Below are positions 1-6,378 of a stretch of DNA of 9,363 nucleotides, one piece after another. The DNA is from Lutibacter sp. (GTDB lineage: Bacteria; Bacteroidota; Bacteroidia; Flavobacteriales; Flavobacteriaceae). A program made the position numbers and the translations under genes. The notes below the pieces were generated by a model. That model did not search any database and was not told the origin of the DNA. It worked only from the letters and a program-made list of their open reading frames with translations. The stretch spans positions 1 through 9,363 of the forward strand of contig JAKIVA010000073.1 of NCBI GenBank assembly GCA_021647265.1, written 5' to 3'. Numbering within the stretch: the first letter of the stretch is position 1; every line of letters starts with the position of its first letter.

Positions 1-568
1 TCACAGCTAACCCACTACACTTTGTCGCTCCATTTAGATTAAAAACAGAAAGAATTACAAAGCCATTATTCTTGACTTTCTCATTCAGTAACTTAAAATA
101 AGCGTCTTGATCTTTCTCTTCCGTAAAAAAATGAAGCACCGCTCTATCATTCCATAAATCGACTTTTGACATATTTTCTAATTTGGTAGGATTTACTAAA
201 TCATCAACTACCCATTCTACAGCAACTTGCTCATCCCTTATTCTATGTTTGATTTTATTTAAAGCACAACTGCTAATATCATTGACAATTAAATTTGTAT
301 ACCCCTCATCAACTAAACTATCAATCAAAGTGGTTGAACCTGCACCCGCATGAAATTGTTTAGCATCTTTAGCTAGTTTGGTATTTTTTATCAATGCTAG
401 ACTAGGTGTAGCTTCTTTTTCGTACCAACCTAATTTAGTAATATCTACGTCAGTGTACATTGAGCACCAATACTCACCTAAATGCTCTTTAGCATTACTT
501 GTTTTACAACCTTCATCAGTTATATTACATGAAGTTGTTTCTTTTTTATTGGTGTTACATGATGCCAT
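1..568 (-). CDS. Class I SAM-dependent methyltransferase, partial (C-terminus beyond window edge)
   Basis: The reading frame opens at an ATG (566-568) and stays open for 189 codons to the window edge, so the C-terminus is missing. Seen: a glycine-rich SAM-binding motif I (FHAGAGSTTLID, residues 72-83), an acidic strand end (IVNDIS, 94-99), WVVDDL (119-124) and WNDRAVLHFF (139-148). A CSGLAV stretch at 184-189 resembles the KCSGLPV segment common in one branch of small bacterial class I methyltransferases. The KLGWYEKEATPSL segment (45-57) is also typical of that branch. The N-terminus carries four cysteines (C4, C14, C21, C35) ahead of the methyltransferase fold. The substrate cannot be told from sequence. 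The gene begins one base after the stop of the nitrilase-like gene (TAATATG), which implies co-transcription and translational coupling. The fold is secure; the function is unknown. Confidence 0.88.
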   Translation of the reverse strand, partial: MASCNTNKKETTSCNITDEGCKTSNAKEHLGEYWCSMYTDVDITKLGWYEKEATPSLALIKNTKLAKDAKQFHAGAGSTTLIDSLVDEGYTNLIVNDISSCALNKIKHRIRDEQVAVEWVVDDLVNPTKLENMSKVDLWNDRAVLHFFTEEKDQDAYFKLLNEKVKNNGFVILSVFNLNGATKCSGLAV

Positions 569-569
569 A

Positions 570-1295
570 TTATAAATATTTTAAAAATGTTTTATTAGAA
601 GTTGTATCAAGTATTACTATTCCTTCTTCATTCGTATTTAATTGTATTAAAAGCTCTCCTTTTTTATCCCAAATTGATGTTTTCCCCGCAGCATTATAAC
701 GACCTGTTTTACCAATACAGTTTGACATAAAAACTGTCATTGCATATTTTTTAGCAATCTTAGCCAATTTATCAATAGACTTATCTACATATTCTACAGA
801 CTCAACAACACTTGCAATATAAAACGCCGCACCTCTCTTAAAAGCTCTTTCAGAATGCATAGGTACTGATAATTCATAACAAATTGCTAGAGCAATAGAT
901 TCACCATAAATGAGGTTATTCAAATTATTTCTGCTACTAAAAAATTTATCTTCACTAGCATGTAAATACTGCTTATAATAAACTTGTCTTTCTTTATCAG
1001 GATGAAAAATAAGCATACTAATACTGACCTCTGAACCATTTTTTATAGGTACGCCAACACCTATTATGATTTGATCAACACTACTTATTTTTTGAAGATT
1101 ATCAAATCGAACATCATCTTTTTCTACTGCTAATTTTTGTGCTAATTCAGGCTCATAGCCTGTCAATGACAATTCAGGAAAAATAATCACATCTGCTTCT
1201 TCAGAAACAGCTAATTTAATTATTCTAATATGATTTTCAATATTCTTCTGAATATTTCCTTTAATAGGTTTTGTTTGTGCTACACTAATTTTCAT
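570..1295 (-). CDS. Carbon-nitrogen hydrolase (nitrilase superfamily) amidohydrolase
   Basis: A 241-residue protein from the ATG at 1295. The frame can be extended upstream to a GTG at 1316, but homology to the family begins at MKISVAQTKPIKG, so the ATG is preferred. The Glu-Lys-Cys catalytic set of the nitrilase superfamily is present: E41 in FPELSLTGYEPE, K108 in YYKQYLH and C139 in AICYELSVP, plus the second conserved glutamate E115. The length fits single-domain amidohydrolases of this superfamily, which hydrolyse amides, N-carbamoyl compounds or omega-amides in the cytoplasm. There is no signal peptide, and the substrate cannot be assigned. Its stop codon is one base from the start of the methyltransferase, so the two form a tight pair. 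A gap of about 145 bases separates it from rimO upstream, so a separate promoter is likely, but I found no convincing match to the Bacteroidota consensus there. Confidence 0.9.
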   Translation of the reverse strand: MKISVAQTKPIKGNIQKNIENHIRIIKLAVSEEADVIIFPELSLTGYEPELAQKLAVEKDDVRFDNLQKISSVDQIIIGVGVPIKNGSEVSISMLIFHPDKERQVYYKQYLHASEDKFFSSRNNLNNLIYGESIALAICYELSVPMHSERAFKRGAAFYIASVVESVEYVDKSIDKLAKIAKKYAMTVFMSNCIGKTGRYNAAGKTSIWDKKGELLIQLNTNEEGIVILDTTSNKTFLKYL

Positions 1296-1439
1296 AAATT
1301 TTTCAACTCTTGACACCTTATCACTCTAAAATAGACGTCTGCTTTTTTGATAATTACAAACTATTCATAAATGATAAATGAAATGTACAAATTATTTCAC
1401 GAATCAAATCTAAAGGAAGTCTCTGGACAGGAATGACAA

Positions 1440-2750
1440 TTAAACAGGCTCTCCGTTTAAATCAAAATCGCCTGCTGAATTTATTTTCACATTCACAAAC
1501 TGCCCTAATTGCACATAATGCTTCGTAGCATCAATAATGACATCATTATCAACATCTGGCGAATCAAATTCTGTTCTTCCAAAAAAGTAATTCCCTTCTT
1601 TTCTATCAAATATACATTTAAAAGTCTTCCCTACTTTTTCTTGATTCAATTCAAAAGAAATCTGACTTTGAATTTCCATAATCTCATTTACACGCTGCTG
1701 TTTAATTTCTTCAGTAACATCATCAACTAAATTTGCTGCAGTGGTATTTTCTTCATGAGAATACGCAAAAACACCTAAACGCTCAAAACGCATCTCCTGA
1801 ACCCAAGTTTTTAATTCCTGATATTTCTCTTCTGTTTCACCTGGATACCCAACAATTAATGTTGTTCTAATTGCCATATTTGGAACAGCTTTTCTAAACT
1901 CAGCAATTAAATTGGTTGTTTTTTCATGAGAAGTTCCTCTTTTCATTGATTTTAAAATGTCATCATTAATATGTTGTAGAGGAATGTCTAAATAATTACA
2001 AACTTTTGATTCATTATTAATAACTTCTAACACATCTAATGGAAATCCTGTTGGAAACGCATAATGCAACCGAATCCATTCAATCCCATCTATTTTAGCT
2101 AATTCTTTTAACAAATCAGCCAAGGCTCTTTTTTTATAAATATCTAGTCCGTAATAGGTTAAATCTTGCGCAATTAAAATAAGTTCTTTAATTCCTTTTT
2201 TAGCCAATTTGGTAGCTTCAATAACTAAATTTTCTATGGTAGTTGATACGTGCTTACCTCTCATTAAAGGTATTGCACAAAAAGAACAGGGTCTATCACA
2301 ACCTTCTGCTATTTTTAAATAAGCGTAATGTATTGGCGTTGTAGTTAAGCGTTCTCCTACCAACTCATGCTTATAATCTGCATCCAACACTTTTAATAAG
2401 TTTGGTAAATCATGTGTGCCAAAAAACTCATCAACATTTGGAATTTCCTTTTCTAAGTCTGGCTTGTAACGCTCACTCAAGCAACCTGTTACATATACCT
2501 TATCAACCGTTCCTTCTTCTTTTTTTTGCACATAATGTAGTATGGTGTTTATAGACTCTTCTTTAGCATCACCTATAAATCCACACGTATTTATAACTAC
2601 AATGTTTCCCTCATCATCTTTATCTTCATGTACAACATTTTTATCATTTGCTTTAAGCTGCCCCATTAAAATTTCACTGTCGTATACATTTTTCGAACAA
2701 CCTAAGGTTACAACATTAATCTTATTTTCTTTCTTTGATTTGGTTCTCAT
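1440..2750 (-). CDS. rimO: Ribosomal protein S12 methylthiotransferase RimO
   Basis: A 436-residue radical-SAM methylthiotransferase. In this family RimO adds a methylthio group to a conserved aspartate of ribosomal protein S12, using two [4Fe-4S] clusters. Seen: the N-terminal cluster-binding domain with C18 (TLGCSKNVYDSE, diagnostic for RimO rather than MiaB), C56 (NTCGFI) and C90 (TGCLSERY). The radical-SAM motif CxxxCxxC is C151, C155, C158 (EGCDRPCSFC). Core motifs such as DIPLQH and VGYPGET follow, then a C-terminal TRAM-like domain from about residue 370 with FGRTEFDSPDVD. Length is normal and every expected cysteine is present. The ATG at 2750 lies just before conserved sequence. It is preceded by a promoter match about 20 bases upstream, so the gene can be transcribed independently of the upstream amidase, whose stop is 68 bases away. 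Confidence 0.96.
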   Translation of the reverse strand: MRTKSKKENKINVVTLGCSKNVYDSEILMGQLKANDKNVVHEDKDDEGNIVVINTCGFIGDAKEESINTILHYVQKKEEGTVDKVYVTGCLSERYKPDLEKEIPNVDEFFGTHDLPNLLKVLDADYKHELVGERLTTTPIHYAYLKIAEGCDRPCSFCAIPLMRGKHVSTTIENLVIEATKLAKKGIKELILIAQDLTYYGLDIYKKRALADLLKELAKIDGIEWIRLHYAFPTGFPLDVLEVINNESKVCNYLDIPLQHINDDILKSMKRGTSHEKTTNLIAEFRKAVPNMAIRTTLIVGYPGETEEKYQELKTWVQEMRFERLGVFAYSHEENTTAANLVDDVTEEIKQQRVNEIMEIQSQISFELNQEKVGKTFKCIFDRKEGNYFFGRTEFDSPDVDNDVIIDATKHYVQLGQFVNVKINSAGDFDLNGEPV

Positions 2751-2769
2751 CTCTCTAATTTAACGAGCG

Positions 2770-2786
2770 CAAAAGTAGTACTTTTG
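2770..2786. repeat. 17-bp perfect palindrome (8-1-8) at the rimO promoter
   Basis: The sequence CAAAAGTA-G-TACTTTTG is an exact inverted repeat of two 8-base arms around a single G. Each arm contains a TAnnTTTG box, one per strand, so the site presents a -7-like element in both directions. It may be an operator, or a coincidence of a promoter box with its mirror image. There is no T-tract beside it to suggest a terminator. Confidence 0.6.
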
Positions 2787-2799
2787 AACAGTATTCCAA
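2770..2799 (-). promoter_or_regulatory. Bacteroidota-type promoter for rimO, overlapping a palindrome
   Basis: Read on the minus strand, a TACTTTTG box (2777-2770) fits the Bacteroidota -7 consensus TAnnTTTG exactly. A TTG (2799-2797) sits 19 bases upstream, in the place of the -33 TTTG element. The predicted transcript would start near 2763, giving a leader of only about 13 bases before the rimO ATG at 2750. The assignment rests on consensus matching alone. The -7 box is one arm of a 17-base palindrome described separately. Confidence 0.55.
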
Positions 2800-2818
2800 T
2801 TTATTTTTCGAAACTCTC

Positions 2819-4465
2819 TTATTGATAGTTCTTTGGAAGCTTCCTTACCTTATTTAATTTTTCAAAAGCATAACCCATTTTTAATAATTGTAATTCACTA
2901 AATGGTTTACTTATGAAAGTAAGGCTAATTGGTTCTCCAGATTTTTGGTACCCCATAGGTACTGTTAAACATGGATATTTTGCCACTGCTGCATAACCGG
3001 CATGGTAATTATTTATAGATAAAACAGCATCTAACTTAAGTGAATCCATTGGTGTTTTAAAATACGTTACACCTTTATTGTGTAAACGTTTCTTTATTTC
3101 TTGAAATGATTTTAAGGAAGTAGTATCGGCTACTATTCCTTCAAATAATTGCTGTCCATAAGGAGCTCTTTTTAGTGAATCTTGAAGATTTAAATCAATG
3201 ATATCTTGAATGGATGCATACTTGATATTTTTATCGGCATATTTTGTAAGATATACTGGTAAATCATTCTTCATATCAATATTTAAAAGCATTAAAAAAC
3301 CATTTAATGAAACTTGTGGTGGATCAATTTCAATTAGAACTCCTCCTGCATTTTTAATAACATTAACTATATTTAAATAAATTGAATCTGCCAATAATTC
3401 TTTTATAACACCAAAACGTTTCTCTTTCAGTGTAGCTTTCATTAAATTTTCTATATAATTAATTTTCTTGTCATTTCCTTTAGTTACACTATCATTAATA
3501 TCTTCACCCTCCATTGCTGCTAAAAAAATGGCATTGTCAATTACATTTTTAGTCATTGGTCCAGGAGTATCCAATGTACTAGAAATTGGAACAATTCCTG
3601 TTCTGCTTAACAAACCAACAGTAGGCTTTAAACCTACTACAGAGTTTTTACTAGATGGAGATAAGATTGATCCTGATGTCTCTGTTCCTACAGCAGCAAC
3701 AGCATAGTTTGCAGCAACACTAACTCCGCTACCTGAACTTGAGCCTCCAGTTTCAAAAATTTTTCTTCCATAAGGATTTAATGTTTGTCCGCCAATTGCA
3801 CTATACCCAACAGGACAACCACTGCAAAAATAGTACGCCCACTCACTTAAATTGGCTTTACCTAGAATTAGTGCTCCATTTTCTTTTAATTTTTGAACAA
3901 TAAAAGCATCATCTGTATCTTTATTATCTTTCAAAGCAAAGGCTCCAGCAGTAGTTGGCATACCTTTGGTATTTATATTGTCTTTTAAAAGAATTGGCAA
4001 TCCGTATAATGAATAAGAGGTATCATAGGGTCTGTTTTTATCTTTTTCACGTGCTTCTTCAATTACAGTTGGATTTAATGAAATTATACTGTGCAACGCC
4101 AATTGATTGTTACTTTCAAATTTTCTAATTCTATACAAATAAAATAATACTATTTTTTCATAAGATAAAATCCCTTTCTCAACTGACTCTTGAATGGAGG
4201 GAATATCTTGTTCTATAATATAAGGTGCTAAGTTGTAGTAGTCCTTTTCAGAAAAATAAGCTAAATCTTGTTCAAAGGGTTTAAAAATCTCATTCATATC
4301 TAAATACTTAGATTGAATAAGGTTGAATTGCATTCTTTTTATTTCATGGTTTTGCTGTTCAGCTATTTCTGAAGTTTCATCATACGAATTAAAAACAACG
4401 GGTGCTTCTTTTTTACAAGAGATAAATAGTAGCAAAAAACTTACTATAACTGGTAATTTCTTCAT
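2819..4465 (-). CDS. Amidase-signature family amidase, predicted lipoprotein
   Basis: A 548-residue amidase-signature enzyme. The N-terminus is a lipoprotein signal: MKK, a hydrophobic run to residue 15, then a lipobox ending at C17 (LFISCKKE). The mature protein should therefore be acylated and held at the cell envelope. The catalytic Ser-cisSer-Lys triad is visible: K161 in GLPILLKDN, S242 in the GGSSSGSG motif (240-247) and S266 in TETSGSI, with the 24-residue spacing between serines seen in fatty acid amide hydrolase. The run VVGLKPTVGLLSRTG and DTPGPM resemble bacterial peptide-amidase-like members more than GatA or urea-linked members, so a periplasmic or surface role on amidated peptides or other small amides is plausible; the true substrate is unknown. 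It lies 165 bases after ftsY and 68 bases before rimO, between two housekeeping genes to which it has no obvious functional tie. Confidence 0.92.
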   Translation of the reverse strand: MKKLPVIVSFLLLFISCKKEAPVVFNSYDETSEIAEQQNHEIKRMQFNLIQSKYLDMNEIFKPFEQDLAYFSEKDYYNLAPYIIEQDIPSIQESVEKGILSYEKIVLFYLYRIRKFESNNQLALHSIISLNPTVIEEAREKDKNRPYDTSYSLYGLPILLKDNINTKGMPTTAGAFALKDNKDTDDAFIVQKLKENGALILGKANLSEWAYYFCSGCPVGYSAIGGQTLNPYGRKIFETGGSSSGSGVSVAANYAVAAVGTETSGSILSPSSKNSVVGLKPTVGLLSRTGIVPISSTLDTPGPMTKNVIDNAIFLAAMEGEDINDSVTKGNDKKINYIENLMKATLKEKRFGVIKELLADSIYLNIVNVIKNAGGVLIEIDPPQVSLNGFLMLLNIDMKNDLPVYLTKYADKNIKYASIQDIIDLNLQDSLKRAPYGQQLFEGIVADTTSLKSFQEIKKRLHNKGVTYFKTPMDSLKLDAVLSINNYHAGYAAVAKYPCLTVPMGYQKSGEPISLTFISKPFSELQLLKMGYAFEKLNKVRKLPKNYQ

Positions 4466-4551
4466 TATAAGTATTTTAAAAATATAGGCGTAAAATTACA
4501 AATAGAAATCTAGAACTACTTTTTTAGAATAAAATTTCTATTCTCAATACT

Positions 4552-4578
4552 AATTTCATCCTAATCAGGATTGAAATT
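4552..4578. repeat. Imperfect inverted repeat in the ftsY-amidase gap
   Basis: The arms AATTTCATCCT and AGGATTGAAATT pair over 11 base pairs with one bulged T (4571) and a four-base loop AATC. It sits about 50 bases after the ftsY stop and 85 bases before the amidase start. Neither strand has a proper T-tract directly after it, so it is a poor fit to an intrinsic terminator. It could still form an RNA hairpin at the end of the ftsY transcript or serve as a protein-binding site. Confidence 0.45.
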
Positions 4579-4630
4579 TACTCGAATTAGCTAAATTTTA
4601 ATAAAATGAACAACGGGTTAAAACTTGTTT

Positions 4631-5584
4631 CTATTTAAAAAATGAATCTACAAATTCAATTTTATTGAATACTTGTAAATCGTCAATACCCTCTCCAACT
4701 CCGATGTATTTAACTGGGATTTGAAATTGATCTGAAATACCAATCACCACACCACCTTTAGCTGTACCGTCTAACTTGGTAACGGCTAGCGAAGTAACTT
4801 CAGTTGCTAATGTAAATTGTTTTGCTTGTTCAAAAGCATTTTGACCAGTTGAACCATCTAAGATTAATAAAACTTCGTGTGGAGCATCAGCTACAACTTT
4901 TTGCATTACACGCTTAATTTTAGTCAACTCATTCATTAAATTAACTTTATTATGTAATCTTCCAGCTGTATCGATAATAACCACATCAGCATCTTGCGCT
5001 ACAGCAGATTTTAACGTATCAAATGCCACAGAAGCAGGGTCACTACCCATCTCTTGTCTAACCATTGGAATATCAACTCTATCTGCCCAAACTTGTAATT
5101 GATCAATGGCTGCAGCCCTAAAAGTATCAGCCGCACCAAGAATAACTTTCTTGCCATTTTTCTTAAATTGAGCTGCTAATTTTCCAATAGTCGTTGTTTT
5201 ACCAACTCCATTAACACCAACAACCATAATAACATACGGTTTTTTATCAGAAGGAATTGAAAATTCAGTTTCATTTCCTGTATTTGTTTGAGCTAATAAT
5301 CCTGCAATTTCTTCTCTAAGAATAGCATTTAACTCTTCAGTTCCCAAATATTTATCTTTAGCTACTCTAGCTTCTATTCTTTCGATTATTTTAAGAGTCG
5401 TATTTACACCCACATCAGAAGATACTAATATTTCTTCTAAATTATCAAGTACATCATCATCAACAGTTGTTTTTCCTGCAACTGCCTTAGATAATTTTGA
5501 AAAAAAAGACGTTTTACTTTTTTCTAGTCCTTTATCTAATGTTTCTTTTTTTTCTTTCGAAAATATTCTTTTAAATAAACTCAT
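4631..5584 (-). CDS. ftsY: Signal recognition particle receptor FtsY
   Basis: A 317-residue SRP-family GTPase that docks the signal recognition particle with its ribosome-nascent chain at the inner membrane. The ATG at 5584 (MSLFKRIFSKEKKE) is chosen over a TTG at 5632, because the longer frame runs through a terminator hairpin and adds sequence unlike FtsY. Seen: a basic amphipathic N-terminus suited to membrane contact, an N domain at about 25-100, then the G domain. The G domain has the P-loop GVNGVGKTT (123-131), DTFRAAA (153-159), DTAGR (205-209), TKLDG (269-273) and the closing GVGEGIDDL (295-303). A long acidic A domain as in E. coli is absent, which is common in this phylum. It follows the DUF4295 gene by 86 bases across a terminator, so it probably receives partial read-through or has a weak promoter of its own. 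Confidence 0.96.
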   Translation of the reverse strand: MSLFKRIFSKEKKETLDKGLEKSKTSFFSKLSKAVAGKTTVDDDVLDNLEEILVSSDVGVNTTLKIIERIEARVAKDKYLGTEELNAILREEIAGLLAQTNTGNETEFSIPSDKKPYVIMVVGVNGVGKTTTIGKLAAQFKKNGKKVILGAADTFRAAAIDQLQVWADRVDIPMVRQEMGSDPASVAFDTLKSAVAQDADVVIIDTAGRLHNKVNLMNELTKIKRVMQKVVADAPHEVLLILDGSTGQNAFEQAKQFTLATEVTSLAVTKLDGTAKGGVVIGISDQFQIPVKYIGVGEGIDDLQVFNKIEFVDSFFK

Positions 5585-5610
5585 TTTTTTCAAATTAATA
5601 TGGTAAATAT

Positions 5611-5646
5611 AAAAAAGAAAAGCTACCCTCAATAATGAAAGTAGCT
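5611..5646 (-). terminator. Intrinsic terminator after the rpmB-rpmG-DUF4295 unit
   Basis: On the minus strand the transcript folds AGCUACUUUCA-UUAU-UGAGGGUAGCU: an 11-bp stem (5646-5621) with a UUAU loop, followed directly by UUUCUUUUUU (5620-5611). Two of the stem pairs are G-U, which form only in the minus-strand RNA; on the plus strand they would be C-A mismatches. This supports a terminator acting in the direction of the ribosomal-protein genes. It starts 25 bases after the DUF4295 stop and ends 27 bases before the ftsY ATG. Confidence 0.8.
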
Positions 5647-5670
5647 AGTATATAAATAATGAACAAATTT

Positions 5671-5823
5671 TTATTTTTTGCTCAAAAAGTCTTTTACGTT
5701 CTTTGGATCCATAATAGCTTCAACAAAAGTGTAGGCTCCTGTTTTTGGAGATTTCACCATTTTTATTGCTTTTGATAATCTTTTTGAACCTGTTTGTAAC
5801 GATGCTACTGATTTCTTTGCCAT
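5671..5823 (-). CDS. DUF4295 small basic protein, probable ribosome-associated protein
   Basis: A 50-residue frame with an ATG at 5823 and a TAA at 5671-5673, too short for common ORF cut-offs. It begins MAKKSVASLQTGSKRLSK and ends KNVKDFLSKK. It is strongly basic (11 Lys and 1 Arg against 3 acidic residues), contains one central aromatic stretch (TGAYTFVEAIMDP) and has no membrane segment. The sequence matches the DUF4295 family, which I know as a Bacteroidota-restricted family found directly downstream of rpmB and rpmG. Size, charge and operon position all suggest a ribosomal protein. A Bacteroidota-specific large-subunit protein, named bL38, was reported in the Flavobacterium johnsoniae ribosome structure. 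I think it corresponds to this family, but I cannot confirm that here. It lies 41 bases after rpmG and is followed by an intrinsic terminator, making it the last gene of that transcript. Confidence 0.88.
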   Translation of the reverse strand: MAKKSVASLQTGSKRLSKAIKMVKSPKTGAYTFVEAIMDPKNVKDFLSKK

Positions 5824-5864
5824 GTTCCTATGTGTTATTTGACGTTTCTTTTAGAAACCTCTAA

Positions 5865-6050
5865 TTATTTAATTTCTTTATGAACTGTCATTTTCTTCAA
5901 GATAGGATTGAATTTTTTAATTTCCATTCTATCAGGAGTGTTCTTTTTATTTTTCGTAGTAATATATCTAGAAGTTCCCGGTTTACCAGAAGCTTTATGT
6001 TCTGTACATTCTAAAATTACTTGGATTCTATTTCCCTTAGACTTTGCCAT
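5865..6050 (-). CDS. rpmG: 50S ribosomal protein L33 (bL33), zinc-independent type
   Basis: A 61-residue basic protein starting MAKSKGNRIQVILECTEHK, with the bL33 pattern SRYITTKNKKNTPDRMEIKKFNP (here 27-49) and a lysine-rich end. L33 is a large-subunit protein near the exit-site tRNA. Zinc-binding members have two CxxC pairs. This copy retains only C15 of the first pair (ECTEH) and lacks the second, so it is the cysteine-poor form that does not bind zinc. It starts 12 bases after the rpmB stop, in the same transcript. Confidence 0.96.
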   Translation of the reverse strand: MAKSKGNRIQVILECTEHKASGKPGTSRYITTKNKKNTPDRMEIKKFNPILKKMTVHKEIK

Positions 6051-6062
6051 TCTCTAGTATAA

Positions 6063-6302
6063 TTATTTTTTTAAAAATCCTTTTTCTCTTGCTTCTTTAA
6101 TTACAGCAGAAATTCCTTTTTTATTAATATTCTTTAAAGCTGATGTTGATACCTTTAAAGTAATCCATTTATCTTCTTCAGGAATATAAAAACGCTTTTT
6201 AACTAAATTAGCATTAAATTTTCTTTTAGTTCTATTCAATGCGTGAGAAACATTATTCCCAACCATTGCTTTTTTTCCTGTAAGTTCACAAACTCTTGAC
6301 AT
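6063..6302 (-). CDS. rpmB: 50S ribosomal protein L28 (bL28), zinc-independent type
   Basis: A 79-residue protein of normal length beginning MSRVCELTGKKAMVGNNVSHA, with the family segments RTKRKFNANLVKKRF and WITLKVSTSALKNINKKG. bL28 is a large-subunit protein needed for subunit association. Zinc-binding members carry a CxxC near the N-terminus and a second pair later. Here only C5 remains (CELTGK), so this is the cysteine-poor form, as is the neighbouring L33. It is the first gene of the rpmB-rpmG-DUF4295 transcript and sits just behind a strong promoter match. Confidence 0.97.
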   Translation of the reverse strand: MSRVCELTGKKAMVGNNVSHALNRTKRKFNANLVKKRFYIPEEDKWITLKVSTSALKNINKKGISAVIKEAREKGFLKK

Positions 6303-6340
6303 ATCTCTGTACCTTTTTAGTGTATTCTCAAAACGAGATG

Positions 6341-6372
6341 CAAAATTAAATTTTTAAAACTAAATACACAAA
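6341..6372 (-). promoter_or_regulatory. Bacteroidota-type promoter for rpmB-rpmG-DUF4295
   Basis: On the minus strand TTTG (6372-6369), a 20-base spacer and TAATTTTG (6348-6341) reproduce the -33/-7 consensus (TTTG, about 19-21 bases, TAnnTTTG) with no mismatch. The predicted start near 6334 gives a leader of roughly 30 bases before the rpmB ATG at 6302. The promoter begins only 7 bases from the cinA stop, so the ribosomal genes can be expressed independently of cinA. This is the best promoter match in the window. Confidence 0.65.
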
Positions 6373-6378
6373 CTTATT

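Noticed and set aside
378..699. Two short plus-strand open frames (378-575 and 499-699)
   Set aside because: They lie antisense across the methyltransferase start and the nitrilase end, which have clear family motifs. Their translations look like low-complexity shadow sequence with no recognisable domain.
1296..1316. Upstream GTG start that would extend the nitrilase-like protein by seven residues
   Set aside because: The family N-terminus starts exactly at the internal ATG (MKISVAQTKP), and the added residues are unlike it.
1357..1391. Possible promoter for the nitrilase/methyltransferase pair (TTTG, then TAGTTTG on the minus strand)
   Set aside because: The -7-like box has one base too few between TA and TTTG, and the spacer is about 24 bases, longer than the usual 19-21. 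It is too weak to list as a feature.
1411..1439. CAGGAATGACA next to the rimO stop, reminiscent of half of a CAGGAATGAC-type repeat I associate with flavobacterial intergenic DNA
   Set aside because: Only one half is present, with no matching inverted arm and no second copy in the window. A genome-wide search would be needed to support it.
5585..5632. Upstream TTG start that would extend FtsY by 16 residues
   Set aside because: The extension reads through the terminator hairpin and its T-tract, and the ATG at 5584 gives a normal FtsY N-terminus.
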